From Ilyomonas sp965199905 (GTDB taxonomy: Bacteria > Bacteroidota > Bacteroidia > Chitinophagales > Chitinophagaceae), in contig OZ241366.1 of NCBI GenBank assembly GCA_965199905.1, positions 3,720,001-3,784,000 on the forward strand: 64,000 nt of DNA, in the 5' to 3' direction. This document shows, one piece after another, positions 50,344-59,467 of this stretch. Position numbers and translations under genes: made by a program. The notes under the pieces were generated by a model. That model was given only the letters and a program-made list of their open reading frames with translations, did not search any database and was not told where the DNA came from. Each line of letters opens with the position of its first letter. Within the stretch, counting starts at the first letter, position 1.

Positions 50344-52586
50344 TAGTGTAATCTTTTTGAGAATGATAAATAAAAAGTGGTGCCTTTATTCACTTCGCTT
50401 TCGTACCAGATTTTGGCGTTGTGCTTTTCCATAATGCGCTTTACAATGGATAAGCCAACGCCCGTTCCCTCAATGTTTTTCACGTTATCAAGCCGTCTGA
50501 AAATTTCAAACACCTGGCTGCCGTAGGTCATGTCGATTCCTATGCCATTATCAGAAATTTTATATAATACATCCGTATCCGTTACTGTGCCTTCTATCGT
50601 TACCAATGGTTTGGTTACGCCTTGCGAATACTTCACCGCATTGCCAATCACATTACTAAACACCTGCATTATCATCGTCTTATCGGCATTTACAGCAGGC
50701 AGGTTTTTCTGCACCACTTCTACCGGGCTGTTTTTATAAACATTAACCAGTTCAACTACAATGTCCTGCACAAGCGTATTCGTGTTGATGTCTTCATACT
50801 GCAACTCCTTGCGGCTGATACGTGAATAAGCCAGCACCTCGCGAATCAGAAGATTCATTTTGTCTGTGCTTTTCAGAATGCGCTGCAGCATTCTCACTAC
50901 TTCTTCATCCAGCTTATCGTTGTCTTCAAGAATGATTTCAGCATAGTTTCGGATAGATGTAATCGGCGATTTCAAATCGTGCGAAATGGTGAAGCTAAAC
51001 GTGTCCAGTTCATCATACGCTTCTTTCAGTTTTTCGTTTAACTGGCGTATCTGGTTGGCTTTCTGGTTAATGATATACGTGATGTCTTCGCGCAGCTTCA
51101 TCACCGATGATATCTCTGCTTTCGACCATGGCTCCGATGTATTTTTCATCTGCTGGCTCCATGCAGAAAACGAATGTCGCGGCGATATGTTTTGCGTTCC
51201 GTTTTCTTCCGTTTCCACGGGCTTGTTTGGGTTGCCGGCCCAGTTTACGGTACGTATTTTTTCAGCCTTAAACCAAAACATGTATTCGCCCAATTCTCTT
51301 GACAACATGCAGACCAGCAGACCGCTTGCACTGGCTGTAAATTGCGAAGCCGGCTTATACAATTCCGAAAAGTTTTCGGTATGAAAAATCTGTGACGATA
51401 TGTTCTGTTTCAGCCAGTCTGCAATGCCGCGGATCTCTTTTTCTCCCGGCGTAGTGCCTGCTGTATGCACCTGGTCTTCAAACACAACAGCCGCGCCTGT
51501 AGCTTCTGTTATTTGCAGAACGATGTCTTTGTTTTTTTCAAAGGCTTCGCCAATATTTTCTTCACGCTGCATCTTCTTCGCCAGCTTGTCTACCGCAAGG
51601 CGATATAATCTTACCGCTTCCTTGTTTTCTTCGTCGTAGCGATACTCTAATGACGATGATAAAATTTGTTCCAGCAATTTGGAAGCCTCGCGCGCTTTGT
51701 ACTCAACAAATTTTGGCGTCAGATTATGGCAGGCAATCAATCCCCATAATTTGCCGTGCGATATAATGGATACGCTAAAGCTCGCTGCCACACCCATGTT
51801 TTTCAGGTATTGAACATGTACGGGCGATACGGCACGCAGAGTTGAATGTGTAAGATCAAGCGGTTGCGGCTCTCTATCCTTATTCACATGATAAGTGAAC
51901 AGGGGCGAAGTGGGCGCGTTTACATCTACAATGATGCGGGTAAGGTTGGTAAGATATAACTGCCTTGCCTGCCTGGGAATATCCGATGCCGGGTAATGCA
52001 AACCCATAAAAGAATCGACGCCTTCGCCAATATCTTCCGCTATCACTTCGCCATGACCATCCTCGTGAAACTGGTACACCATTACGCGGTCGTAGCCAAT
52101 AATCTTCCTTACCTGCCGGGCTGTATTATGTAAAATGTCTTTTACCGTTTTGCCCTCTAAAATGCGCGATACCGAAGTGCCAACCATGCGTTGCAGATTC
52201 ACTTCTAAAGTTGGATATCGATATTCAAATTCTGCCAGCAAAACATCTTCGCTGCTATTATGCAAAAGCAGATAATACGGCTCGCCGTTTACCTCGGTAA
52301 GAATTGGATTGATTGCATCGAAATTGGTATCCGGTTCAAAAGTTGCGAGTTGCGAAGGCGAGAAGAAGCGCGACGTGATTTTTCCTTCCTTCATCAGCCA
52401 GTCAAAGCTCTGTCCCAATACCTGCGCGGCTTCCAGCCCGGTAAATTCTTTTACATTTTCGCTTGCATATTGAATGGAAGTATCTTTTTTACTGACAGCG
52501 ATTAAAAAACCATGGCTTTGTACACTGCCTGGAATATGGATGGGTTCTTTGTCGCAATTCGTTACATCTGTCACCGGATTTCTCAT
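50343..52586 (-). CDS. Bacteriophytochrome histidine kinase
   Basis: A 747-residue red/far-red photoreceptor kinase. The N-terminal NCDKEPIHIPGSVQSHG places the biliverdin-binding Cys near residue 10. PAS (to ~110), GAF with GLHYPASDIPRQARQLYLTN (PASDIP) and PHY with the tongue motif PRHSF (SPRHSFSAWSQ) follow. Then come HisKA with the phospho-His in FSFTISHDLKSPITSIRNYA and HATPase_c with NVIGNAVKYS, DNGIGIDM, and GTGVGLSIVKRIMEKH. All domains are intact. No heme oxygenase gene is adjacent, so biliverdin must come from elsewhere. It is coupled to the truncated receiver. Confidence 0.95.
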   Translation of the reverse strand: MRNPVTDVTNCDKEPIHIPGSVQSHGFLIAVSKKDTSIQYASENVKEFTGLEAAQVLGQSFDWLMKEGKITSRFFSPSQLATFEPDTNFDAINPILTEVNGEPYYLLLHNSSEDVLLAEFEYRYPTLEVNLQRMVGTSVSRILEGKTVKDILHNTARQVRKIIGYDRVMVYQFHEDGHGEVIAEDIGEGVDSFMGLHYPASDIPRQARQLYLTNLTRIIVDVNAPTSPLFTYHVNKDREPQPLDLTHSTLRAVSPVHVQYLKNMGVAASFSVSIISHGKLWGLIACHNLTPKFVEYKAREASKLLEQILSSSLEYRYDEENKEAVRLYRLAVDKLAKKMQREENIGEAFEKNKDIVLQITEATGAAVVFEDQVHTAGTTPGEKEIRGIADWLKQNISSQIFHTENFSELYKPASQFTASASGLLVCMLSRELGEYMFWFKAEKIRTVNWAGNPNKPVETEENGTQNISPRHSFSAWSQQMKNTSEPWSKAEISSVMKLREDITYIINQKANQIRQLNEKLKEAYDELDTFSFTISHDLKSPITSIRNYAEIILEDNDKLDEEVVRMLQRILKSTDKMNLLIREVLAYSRISRKELQYEDINTNTLVQDIVVELVNVYKNSPVEVVQKNLPAVNADKTMIMQVFSNVIGNAVKYSQGVTKPLVTIEGTVTDTDVLYKISDNGIGIDMTYGSQVFEIFRRLDNVKNIEGTGVGLSIVKRIMEKHNAKIWYESEVNKGTTFYLSFSKRLH

Positions 52587-52800
52587 TCTTTCTCTTTAAA
52601 AACAGTTGGCAAAATACTGTAAAAAGGAAGAAAGAAACTGAGGATTTTTTGTTTGGCGAGTTGGTTTGAAAATGTATTTGTATTTATTCAAAATGATAGC
52701 TTACTGTTTAGTTTGTAAAGGTTATCCACGTAACTATATGAGTTGCTTGTAAGCTAATAAGTTTGCCAGCCATCTATTGAAATTTAATAAAACTCTTTAT

Positions 52801-53103
52801 TCATTTCAACATCTGCTTGCCCACATTCAGATATTGCTGTAAAGCCGCTACATAACTTTCAAAAGCCTTAATGCCGCCTTTCGTAATTTTACAAGTGGTG
52901 TTGGGATAATTGTCTTTAAACTCTTTTGAAACTTCAATATAACCGGCATCTTTCAGCTTCTGAATCTGCACGCTCAGGTTGCCTGCGGTAGCGCCTGTTT
53001 TCTCTTTAATAAAAGTAAACTCAGCTTCCTTCACACTAATGAGCAGGCTCATTACGGCAAGCCGTAATTGTGAATGTAATATAGGATCGAGATCGTTAAA
53101 CAT
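52801..53103 (-). CDS. Winged-helix transcriptional regulator
   Basis: A 100-residue DNA-binding protein of the winged-helix MarR/ArsR-like (HTH_27) type: LHSQLRLAVMSLLISVKEAE, the recognition part GATAGNLSVQIQKLKDAGYI and a C-terminal ITKGGIKAFESYVAALQQYL. It starts inside the end of the membrane protein gene (8-bp overlap), in the order membrane gene then regulator. It most probably controls its own operon. There is no sensor domain of its own. Confidence 0.9.
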   Translation of the reverse strand: MFNDLDPILHSQLRLAVMSLLISVKEAEFTFIKEKTGATAGNLSVQIQKLKDAGYIEVSKEFKDNYPNTTCKITKGGIKAFESYVAALQQYLNVGKQMLK

Positions 53104-53713
53104 GCTGTGCCCTCTTTGCTTTCAAGTACCTGCGCTGAAGAATAAGACCGGGAATAAACCATGCCAGCAATGCAGCGCCTGCCACGAGAAGCATTACGTA
53201 AGGATAAGGCGTGTACACGCTAACGATGGCAAACACCCAGCAGGCAATACCGCCGAATATCATAGGCGTAAAGCGCCGCGCAAAACCGGTAGCAAACGTG
53301 GGAATGCCATAAACGATTAGGTAAAGAGTGGTCGTATGAATGTTGACGCTACCGGGTATATCAAGTGAGGAAAGATAAAAACTGAACAAAAACATGCTGA
53401 TGCCAAACGCAATCCAGATGCCGCCCATAGTATCATCGTGATGCGTTTTAAATTTTCTTTTTTTAGTTTCTCTTGCCGAGATAACCAACTGCGGAACGAC
53501 CGCAAAAAAAGTGAGCATCCATACCCAGCCAGCCCAGGGCATTGAATAAAAAAAGGAGGCAAACTGGATAAGCGCACAAAACGTAACAATGCTGCCCCAC
53601 ATGAGCGCACTGATGCCGGTTTCAACAAAGTCGCATTTGGCTTTGTTAATCATCTGCGTGATGAGCTGCAGACTTTCTTCTTCGCTAAAAAATACTTCTT
53701 CCTGTTCTATCAC
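53096..53713 (-). CDS. Polytopic membrane protein encoded with the winged-helix regulator
   Basis: A 205-residue protein. The N-terminus is a short acidic soluble part (EEVFFSEEESLQLITQMINK), followed by about five hydrophobic segments, for example MWGSIVTFCALIQFASFFYS, LYLIVYGIPTFATGFA and YVMLLVAGAALLAWFIPGLI. This layout is common in Bacteroidota next to a small HTH regulator; no domain name is certain. It overlaps the regulator gene by 8 bp and is separated from the upstream TPR-like gene by a palindrome. Confidence 0.75.
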   Translation of the reverse strand: MIEQEEVFFSEEESLQLITQMINKAKCDFVETGISALMWGSIVTFCALIQFASFFYSMPWAGWVWMLTFFAVVPQLVISARETKKRKFKTHHDDTMGGIWIAFGISMFLFSFYLSSLDIPGSVNIHTTTLYLIVYGIPTFATGFARRFTPMIFGGIACWVFAIVSVYTPYPYVMLLVAGAALLAWFIPGLILQRRYLKAKRAQHV

Positions 53714-53724
53714 GTTGGTGAGTT

Positions 53725-53795
53725 GTGAATGGTGAATAGTGAGTAGTGAGGAATGAGTTTATTTATTCACTCATCCTTCACTACTCACCACTTAC
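53725..53795. repeat. Long GTGAGTAGTGA hairpin between co-oriented genes
   Basis: GTGAATGGTGAATAGTGAGT (from 53725) continues to 53757 and pairs with 53770-53795 (CTCATCCTTCACTACTCACC), with a 12-base loop. It is the clearest member of the family, and sits in the 86-bp gap between the TPR-like gene and the membrane gene. It may act as a partial terminator that separates the two halves of the operon. Confidence 0.75.
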
Positions 53796-53799
53796 TGTT

Positions 53800-54426
53800 T
53801 TATTGACATTGCGCCAGCATCTGGTCGTTCTGATCTGCACCCCACGTAGGATACAGAGGTTTTTTCTCTTCTGTTTTGTATAAATCGGCTGCCTGCTGAA
53901 AGATGGGTTTTGCCTTGGCTTTGCCACCACCAAATTGCTCTGGTGTGTTGAATATACTCATGCCTTGCAGGTAATACAAACGCGGATTTTTTGGATCCAT
54001 CTGCATGCCTTTTTGCAACGCAGCCGAAGCTTCCGTGCCATAGGTTTGCCAACGTTCCTGAGGGTTTACCATCATCTGTTGTACGGCAGCCATATCGCGC
54101 AGCGACTGAAACTCTGAATTGCTGTTGATGGCTTCACCTTTTGCAATCAACGCTTTGGCTTCAGCGGCAAGTTTGTCTTTATCAACGCTGTTGTCTATCC
54201 AGCCAATGCGAACCTTGGAAAGTGCTGCCCAATAATATGGCAGCCATTGCGTTTTTTCAGCATCGCCTACGCGCTCAAAAGCCGCAGAAGCTGCAGTTAG
54301 ATCGGCTGTAGTTTTAGCACTGTCAAGTGTTGCCAGGTTCTTTTGCATAGCCATCGTGTACTTGTCTGTTTGCGAAAAGGAAGCAACGCTTACCAGCATT
54401 GCCATGGAAAAAAGGAACTGTTTCAT
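53800..54426 (-). CDS. Exported protein with tetratricopeptide-like repeats
   Basis: A 208-residue exported protein with signal peptide (FSMAMLVSVASFSQT). It is almost wholly helical with paired helices: LDSAKTTADLTAASAAFERV, AEAKALIAKGEAINSNSEFQ and ASAALQKGMQMDPKNPRLYY followed by LQGMSIFNTPEQFGGGKAKA. The last block resembles a TPR. It lies 79 bp downstream of a TonB receptor and shares its strand, so it may help that receptor or its cargo. The biochemical role is unknown. Confidence 0.8.
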   Translation of the reverse strand: MKQFLFSMAMLVSVASFSQTDKYTMAMQKNLATLDSAKTTADLTAASAAFERVGDAEKTQWLPYYWAALSKVRIGWIDNSVDKDKLAAEAKALIAKGEAINSNSEFQSLRDMAAVQQMMVNPQERWQTYGTEASAALQKGMQMDPKNPRLYYLQGMSIFNTPEQFGGGKAKAKPIFQQAADLYKTEEKKPLYPTWGADQNDQMLAQCQ

Positions 54427-54505
54427 ATTTGTTGTATTAAGTAATGTGTGTTAAGTATGTAGTTTGTAGTAGGTATCCGTCATAATACATACTACATTGT
54501 ACAAT

Positions 54506-56758
54506 TTAAAGGTTTCCGTTTATCGCATCCTGCGAACGATCGATGCCCCAGCTAAAGAAAGCACCAATGAAATAGAAACGCGTTGCCGGTGGTGTAATGG
54601 CTTGCCTGTACATACCGTTGTATGAATAATTGTAATTGTAAACCAAATTATAACCCAATACATTCGTTACGCTGGCGAACAAAACGGTGTTCGTCTTGGC
54701 GTTTGTTTTACCAACCGAAGGCACATAATAAGCACTTAAGCCAAGCGTGTTATATGCTTTTGTTTTGCCCTGATCTGCTAAGAAAAACTTAGTATCCGTG
54801 CTGTTCCATTGCATATTGTAGTAAGGTCTGCCGCTGGCAAAACTATACGTGGCGCTGATGCCGGTTTTCCATTTCATGATGAAGCGTTTTACAACAAGGG
54901 ATACTGTATTTTTCGCCGCAAAATTTGGTGTTAGCTTACCGGGAAAATTCAGGTAATCGCGCTTCGTATCTAAGAACGAATAGCTGAGCCAGTAATCTAA
55001 ATTCTTTATTGTTTTTTTATCTCTGAAAAACAGTTCCGCGCCGCGTGCATAGCCGCTGCCGCTGTTATCATAATTAGCATATTGATAGTTGATAGGAATC
55101 GTTTTTACAAGGTCATCATACTTTTTATAATAGGCTTCCACGCGAAAGATCCTGTCATTGCTGAGCTTCTGGTAATTGACGATATAATGCGTGGCTTTTG
55201 TGTAACCAAGATTTTTTGTAAAGAACAACTGGCTGTTCTCTGGTTTCTGATAAAAGATGCCATACGCCGCTGATACAGAAGCGCCTTCGCCTACTTTATA
55301 AGCCAGTGATATACGTGGTGCAATATTGGCTTTATCAATGATGGACGAATGCTCGAAACGCGCGCCCAGCTTGGCTGCCAGGTTATTTGTCATATAGATA
55401 TCTGTTTCGGCGAACAATGCTGCAAGATTGTCTTTCAGTTTATAAGTATTTCCAAAAATGGTAGAGTGACTGACGCTGTTCCAATACTCACCGCCAAATC
55501 GAATAGCATTCAAACCGGATAATTTTTTTTCAAACACAGCCTTTGCCTGCGTTAAATTATCAAGTCTTGTGCTGGTAAAGTTTTTATAAGCCAGCCACCA
55601 TTGCTTAGTCGTATCAAAATATTGCGGACTATTTTTTTGATCCTGTAATTGCTGGCTTACATCATCTTTATTGGTGCTGAAACTGCTGCTCAGGTTCATT
55701 TTCCAGCCATTACCAAAATTTTCGCGCCAGCTTAAGTTGTGATATGAATTGATGTTTTTGATACGGAATGCATCTTTCAAATTCAGGCTGTCAATATCAG
55801 GACGACGAAGTCCCAAATCGCTTGTGCCGAACGTGGTGTAGTACTTTATCATACCACCACTTTTTGTTTTAATGCGAAAGTTAGCATCACCATTATGAAG
55901 CTCCGGCATCTTAAAAAAGTCTGGTGTTTGTTTTATGATATTAAAGTAAGCCACAAGGTTCGTATAACCATAATTCACACCCCACGAAGCATCTTTTTTC
56001 TTATTTAAATATTGAATGCCACCGCCAACGAACAAGGGCGATAAAGATGCATTGGCTGACGTTTTTTCAGGTAAATCAATCGATTCCAAAATGACGGCTG
56101 CAGACAAAGCTTGTCCATATAAAGCCGAATAGCCGCCGGTGCTGAACACCGTTCCTTTAAATAAAAATGGCAGAAAGCGACCACGGCTGGCAATATCGGG
56201 AACGCTTGAGAAATAAGGATTGTTTACCAAAGAGCCATCGATGAATTGTTTGGTTTCATAGCCTGCGCCGCCACGTACAAACAAGCCTTCCTGCTCGCCA
56301 ACCTGTTGTGCGCCGGGCAAGGTTTTGATGGCAGAAGTAATATCGGCATTGCCGCCGCCAACGGTTGCTACATCTATTGAAGTGAGAACGGTAACCGCAC
56401 GTTTGCTATCGCCCGCAGCAAAAGAACCCGCGCTAACAATAACCGCTTTCAATTCGTTGATTTCTTCTTTAATGGCGAAGTTCATAACAATTGGCTCCGT
56501 GCCAATAGTTATATTTTGATTGACCGCTGTAAAACCAACCGCAGAAGCGGAAAGAATATGTGCACCGGCTTCCGTTGTGCTAAATGTATAATTGCCACTC
56601 GAGTCGGATGTAGTGCCGTCGTAAGTATCTTTTAATGTAATGCTTGCACCGATTATTTTTTTGCCACGCGCATCTTTTACAATACCAGAAATTTTTACCT
56701 GTGCAAACGAAGCAAAAGTTGTAAAGAAAGATATAATTAGAAGGAGTACCGGTTTCAT
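54506..56758 (-). CDS. TonB-dependent receptor with CarboxypepD_reg-like domain
   Basis: A 750-residue outer-membrane receptor. The signal peptide MKPVLLLIISFFTTFASFAQ is followed by a CarboxypepD_reg-like domain (ISGIVKDARGKKIIGASITL, SDSSGNYTFSTTEAGAHIL), the plug (ADITSAIKTLPGAQQVGEQE, LFVRGGAGYETKQFIDGSLV) and a ~550-residue barrel that ends TRFYFIGAFFSWGIDRSQDA. It is first in a likely four-gene transcript: receptor, TPR protein, membrane protein, HTH regulator. The ligand is unknown; no siderophore or cobalamin signal is seen. Confidence 0.94.
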   Translation of the reverse strand: MKPVLLLIISFFTTFASFAQVKISGIVKDARGKKIIGASITLKDTYDGTTSDSSGNYTFSTTEAGAHILSASAVGFTAVNQNITIGTEPIVMNFAIKEEINELKAVIVSAGSFAAGDSKRAVTVLTSIDVATVGGGNADITSAIKTLPGAQQVGEQEGLFVRGGAGYETKQFIDGSLVNNPYFSSVPDIASRGRFLPFLFKGTVFSTGGYSALYGQALSAAVILESIDLPEKTSANASLSPLFVGGGIQYLNKKKDASWGVNYGYTNLVAYFNIIKQTPDFFKMPELHNGDANFRIKTKSGGMIKYYTTFGTSDLGLRRPDIDSLNLKDAFRIKNINSYHNLSWRENFGNGWKMNLSSSFSTNKDDVSQQLQDQKNSPQYFDTTKQWWLAYKNFTSTRLDNLTQAKAVFEKKLSGLNAIRFGGEYWNSVSHSTIFGNTYKLKDNLAALFAETDIYMTNNLAAKLGARFEHSSIIDKANIAPRISLAYKVGEGASVSAAYGIFYQKPENSQLFFTKNLGYTKATHYIVNYQKLSNDRIFRVEAYYKKYDDLVKTIPINYQYANYDNSGSGYARGAELFFRDKKTIKNLDYWLSYSFLDTKRDYLNFPGKLTPNFAAKNTVSLVVKRFIMKWKTGISATYSFASGRPYYNMQWNSTDTKFFLADQGKTKAYNTLGLSAYYVPSVGKTNAKTNTVLFASVTNVLGYNLVYNYNYSYNGMYRQAITPPATRFYFIGAFFSWGIDRSQDAINGNL

Positions 56759-56908
56759 AATTTGTAAAATGAGATAGCAAACGTAGAGTAGTTTATAATA
56801 TAAACCAAATTATTTTGCAGGCTTTATTATGAGTGGTAGAAATTACCGGTAAATGAACGCTTGCATCCGGTATAGGAAGTAGGTTTGCATTTCAAATAAT
56901 AATAAGCT

Positions 56909-58081
56909 GTGAGTTTTACAAAGTATAAAGCAACTTCTCTTTTTGATGGCTATCAAATGCATGAGGATAAAGCATTGGTTGTTGATGAAAATGGAATGAT
57001 AGAAGCCATTATTCCGGCAGATGAAAACGAAGATAATGTGGTGCAATTGCAAGGTATATTGAGCCCGGGTTTTATTAATTGCCATTGCCACCTGGAACTG
57101 AGTCATATGAAGGGATTGATACCGGAAGGAACCGGTTTGATTGACTTTGTTTTTGCTATTGTAAGCAAGCGTCATTTTTCTGAAGAAGATATAAAAGATG
57201 CCATTGCAAAAGGAGAGGAAGAAATGCTGCGAAACGGCATTGTGGCTGTGGGAGATATCTGCAACACACCGCTTACTTTTCCACAAAAAAAACAAAGCAA
57301 CTTATCTTATTACAACTTCGTTGAAGTTACCGGATTTGTACCTGAACTGGCGCAAACCCGGCTCGATAATGTATTGAACTTTTATCATTCTTCCGATCAG
57401 CTATCAACTGTCAGCCATCAACTAAAAACGTCTCTTGTTCCTCATGCGCCTTATTCTGTCTCCGAAAAATTATGGCTCTTATTGCAACCTTATTTTCAAA
57501 ATAAAACAGTGAGCATTCACAGCCAGGAAACAAGCTTTGAAGATGAATTGTTTATTCAGGGCAGCGGCGATTTTACCCGTATGTACAACCTGATGAAAAT
57601 GGATACCGGCTTCTTTTCGCCTTCGGGAAAAAGCAGCCTGCAGACTTATTTTTCAAAGCTGAACGGCGCGCAAAATGTAATGCTGGTGCACAATACGTTT
57701 GCAAAAGAGGAAGATATAGTGTATGCAAAAAAAGAAGCGGCAACTAATAATCAAAACCTGTTTTTTTGTCTTTGTATCAATGCCAACTTATACATCGAAA
57801 AAGCAGTGCCGCCTGTAGAGATGTTACTGAAAAATGAAGCTGATATTGTTTTAGGAACAGATAGTTTAGCCAGTAACAGGAGTTTAAGCATATTGGATGA
57901 AATCAAAACATTACAAAAGCAGTTTCCTTCTTTACAAAAAGAACAATTGCTTAGGTTTGCAACCTCAAACGGTGCCAAAGCGTTAGGTATGGAAGATAAG
58001 TTGGGAAGCTTTGAAAAAGGTAAACAGCCGGGTGTTTTATTGTTGAACGATGATATGAGCGAAGTGAAGAGATTGATTTAA
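56909..58081 (+). CDS. Amidohydrolase, aminodeoxyfutalosine deaminase-like, with repeat-derived insert
   Basis: A 390-residue metal-dependent hydrolase of the SsnA/TRZ/ATZ branch. The start is GTG 56909; TAGGTTTG at 56880-56887 is a good -7 element. Metal ligands are in ILSPGFINCHCHLELSHMKG (HxH), SLVPHAPYSV, SIHSQET and VLGTDSLASN. The branch includes deaminases of aminodeoxyfutalosine (menaquinone pathway) and of guanine or adenosine derivatives; the substrate is not decided. Residues ~160-175 (HSSDQLSTVSHQLKTS) are encoded by a palindromic-repeat word and look like an insertion between helix and strand. It converges with the Uma2 gene; the stops overlap. Confidence 0.85.
   Translation: MSFTKYKATSLFDGYQMHEDKALVVDENGMIEAIIPADENEDNVVQLQGILSPGFINCHCHLELSHMKGLIPEGTGLIDFVFAIVSKRHFSEEDIKDAIAKGEEEMLRNGIVAVGDICNTPLTFPQKKQSNLSYYNFVEVTGFVPELAQTRLDNVLNFYHSSDQLSTVSHQLKTSLVPHAPYSVSEKLWLLLQPYFQNKTVSIHSQETSFEDELFIQGSGDFTRMYNLMKMDTGFFSPSGKSSLQTYFSKLNGAQNVMLVHNTFAKEEDIVYAKKEAATNNQNLFFCLCINANLYIEKAVPPVEMLLKNEADIVLGTDSLASNRSLSILDEIKTLQKQFPSLQKEQLLRFATSNGAKALGMEDKLGSFEKGKQPGVLLLNDDMSEVKRLI
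57391..57430 (+). repeat. Repeat word captured in frame inside the amidohydrolase gene
   Basis: CAGCTATCAACTGTCAGCCA (57398-57417) and the following TCAACTAAAAACG are the wording of the palindromic family at 33437-33548 and 14581-14694, here in frame within a coding sequence, adding about 12-14 residues. No stop or frameshift results. Confidence 0.6.
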
Positions 58082-58629
58082 AAACGAAATTCGAAATCCA
58101 ATATAGAAGATTTGAAAAGACCATCTTCCTGATAAGCCATTTGATAATTTCCTTCCTGTAAAGAATAAGCTATTACATTTCTGTTTGTTGGATTCACAAT
58201 AAAATATTCTTTTACGCCAGCTCTTTCGTACAAGCTTTTCTTTTGTACTCTGTCGCGGTTTTTGTCTGATGATAATACTTCTATAATCAAATCAGGCGCG
58301 CCATAAAAATAACCATCATCATGCAGAATGTGCATGTTTTCATTAGAGACATACATAACATCTGGCTGTACGGCTGAAATTAAATCTTCGAAGTAAACAT
58401 CAACAGGAGAAATAGCAACCATACCTTGCTTGGTTTCTTCTAAATGATTGGCAATTCGCTGGAAACAAAGTCCTGCTAATTTTTGGTGGGTATATTTTGG
58501 TGCTGGCGACATATACAATACATTATCTATTACTTCACAAAGAGTTCCTTCCGGCAACATGCGAAATACATCAAGCGCTGTTTTAGGTACTTGTCCAATA
58601 ATTTCTTCCATCACGTATCCTTTTTTCAA
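58078..58629 (-). CDS. Uma2-family putative nuclease
   Basis: A 183-residue protein of the Uma2 (DUF820) family, related to PD-(D/E)xK nucleases. The nuclease core is SAVQPDVMYVSN (the D), GAPDLIIEVLSSDKNRD (ExLS block with the E) and the KSLYERAGVKEYFIVNPT region with its Lys/Glu. The N-terminus (TALDVFRMLPEGTLCEVIDN) is family-typical. The start is ATG 58629; a second ATG six codons in is possible. These genes are abundant in cyanobacteria and some Bacteroidota; the role is unknown. Its stop overlaps that of the amidohydrolase. Confidence 0.9.
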   Translation of the reverse strand: MKKGYVMEEIIGQVPKTALDVFRMLPEGTLCEVIDNVLYMSPAPKYTHQKLAGLCFQRIANHLEETKQGMVAISPVDVYFEDLISAVQPDVMYVSNENMHILHDDGYFYGAPDLIIEVLSSDKNRDRVQKKSLYERAGVKEYFIVNPTNRNVIAYSLQEGNYQMAYQEDGLFKSSILDFEFRF

Positions 58630-58644
58630 AAATAAAAAATAAAA

Positions 58645-59382
58645 TCAACCCAACACTTCCTGCAAAACCGGCAGGCTCCGTATCTCGCCAAAATCCTGGA
58701 TATGCAAAGCCATAAATTGCTGATACGCTCCGGTAAGTTGCCGCCTGATATTCCTGTTTAGCTGGATTGTTTCAAGGTCATTGTAGAATATAATATTCAT
58801 AATATCGGAAGTTATTTTTGCCAAATCTCCATTGAGATAATATGGATGTTCAGGAATTTCTTCAGTAAATACACCTTCGCTCAAATCCAGTACCGGCGTG
58901 GCTTTGCTGTAATTTCCCTGTATCTGGAAGCCGAGTTCATTGCTAAGATGAAGTATAAAATACAATGGCAGATTAGCCGTAAATGTATCGGTGCCTTTAT
59001 CTAATTGTTTCAGCGTATCTTCTATTAAATAAAACAATTCAGGATTGGCTTCGGGTTGCTTTAAGCTATGTGCAAGCAGTTCAACAATATACATTGCCAC
59101 CGAGTTTTTAATCACATCAAACAATACATGCTGATATAAAAAGCTCCAGTTGTAATCGCGGATAAACTGCAGGTTCTTCAGTTCGTTATGATATACCACC
59201 AAATCAAGTATGGCAGCCGGTTGAAAATAAGTTGCTTTTCCGCTGCTCTTCTTACCACCCTGGCGCACGCCTTTTACAATGTATGTCTGCACGCCAAATA
59301 GTTCCGTATAAATAGTTGTCACCACGCTGGTTTCACCATACTTCACAGTGCGCAGCACAATGCCTTTTGTCTTATGCGTCAT
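58645..59382 (-). CDS. recO: DNA repair protein RecO
   Basis: A 245-residue RecO, the loader in RecF-pathway recombination repair. The N-terminal OB fold opens with KTKGIVLRTVKYGETSVVTT and GVQTYIVKGVRQGG. The helical C-terminal part has FYLIEDTLKQLDK and FILHLSNELGFQIQGNY. The zinc Cys of some RecO proteins are absent here, as in other Bacteroidota. It is 15 bp upstream of the Uma2 gene on the same strand and may be co-transcribed. Confidence 0.92.
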   Translation of the reverse strand: MTHKTKGIVLRTVKYGETSVVTTIYTELFGVQTYIVKGVRQGGKKSSGKATYFQPAAILDLVVYHNELKNLQFIRDYNWSFLYQHVLFDVIKNSVAMYIVELLAHSLKQPEANPELFYLIEDTLKQLDKGTDTFTANLPLYFILHLSNELGFQIQGNYSKATPVLDLSEGVFTEEIPEHPYYLNGDLAKITSDIMNIIFYNDLETIQLNRNIRRQLTGAYQQFMALHIQDFGEIRSLPVLQEVLG

Positions 59383-59467
59383 ACTGCATAAATATAAGTT
59401 TTTCCACTCGCTTACCGGCGGCTATTTCCGCAATAAAAGATTAATGTTTCAACGTGTAAAGGCAGAC

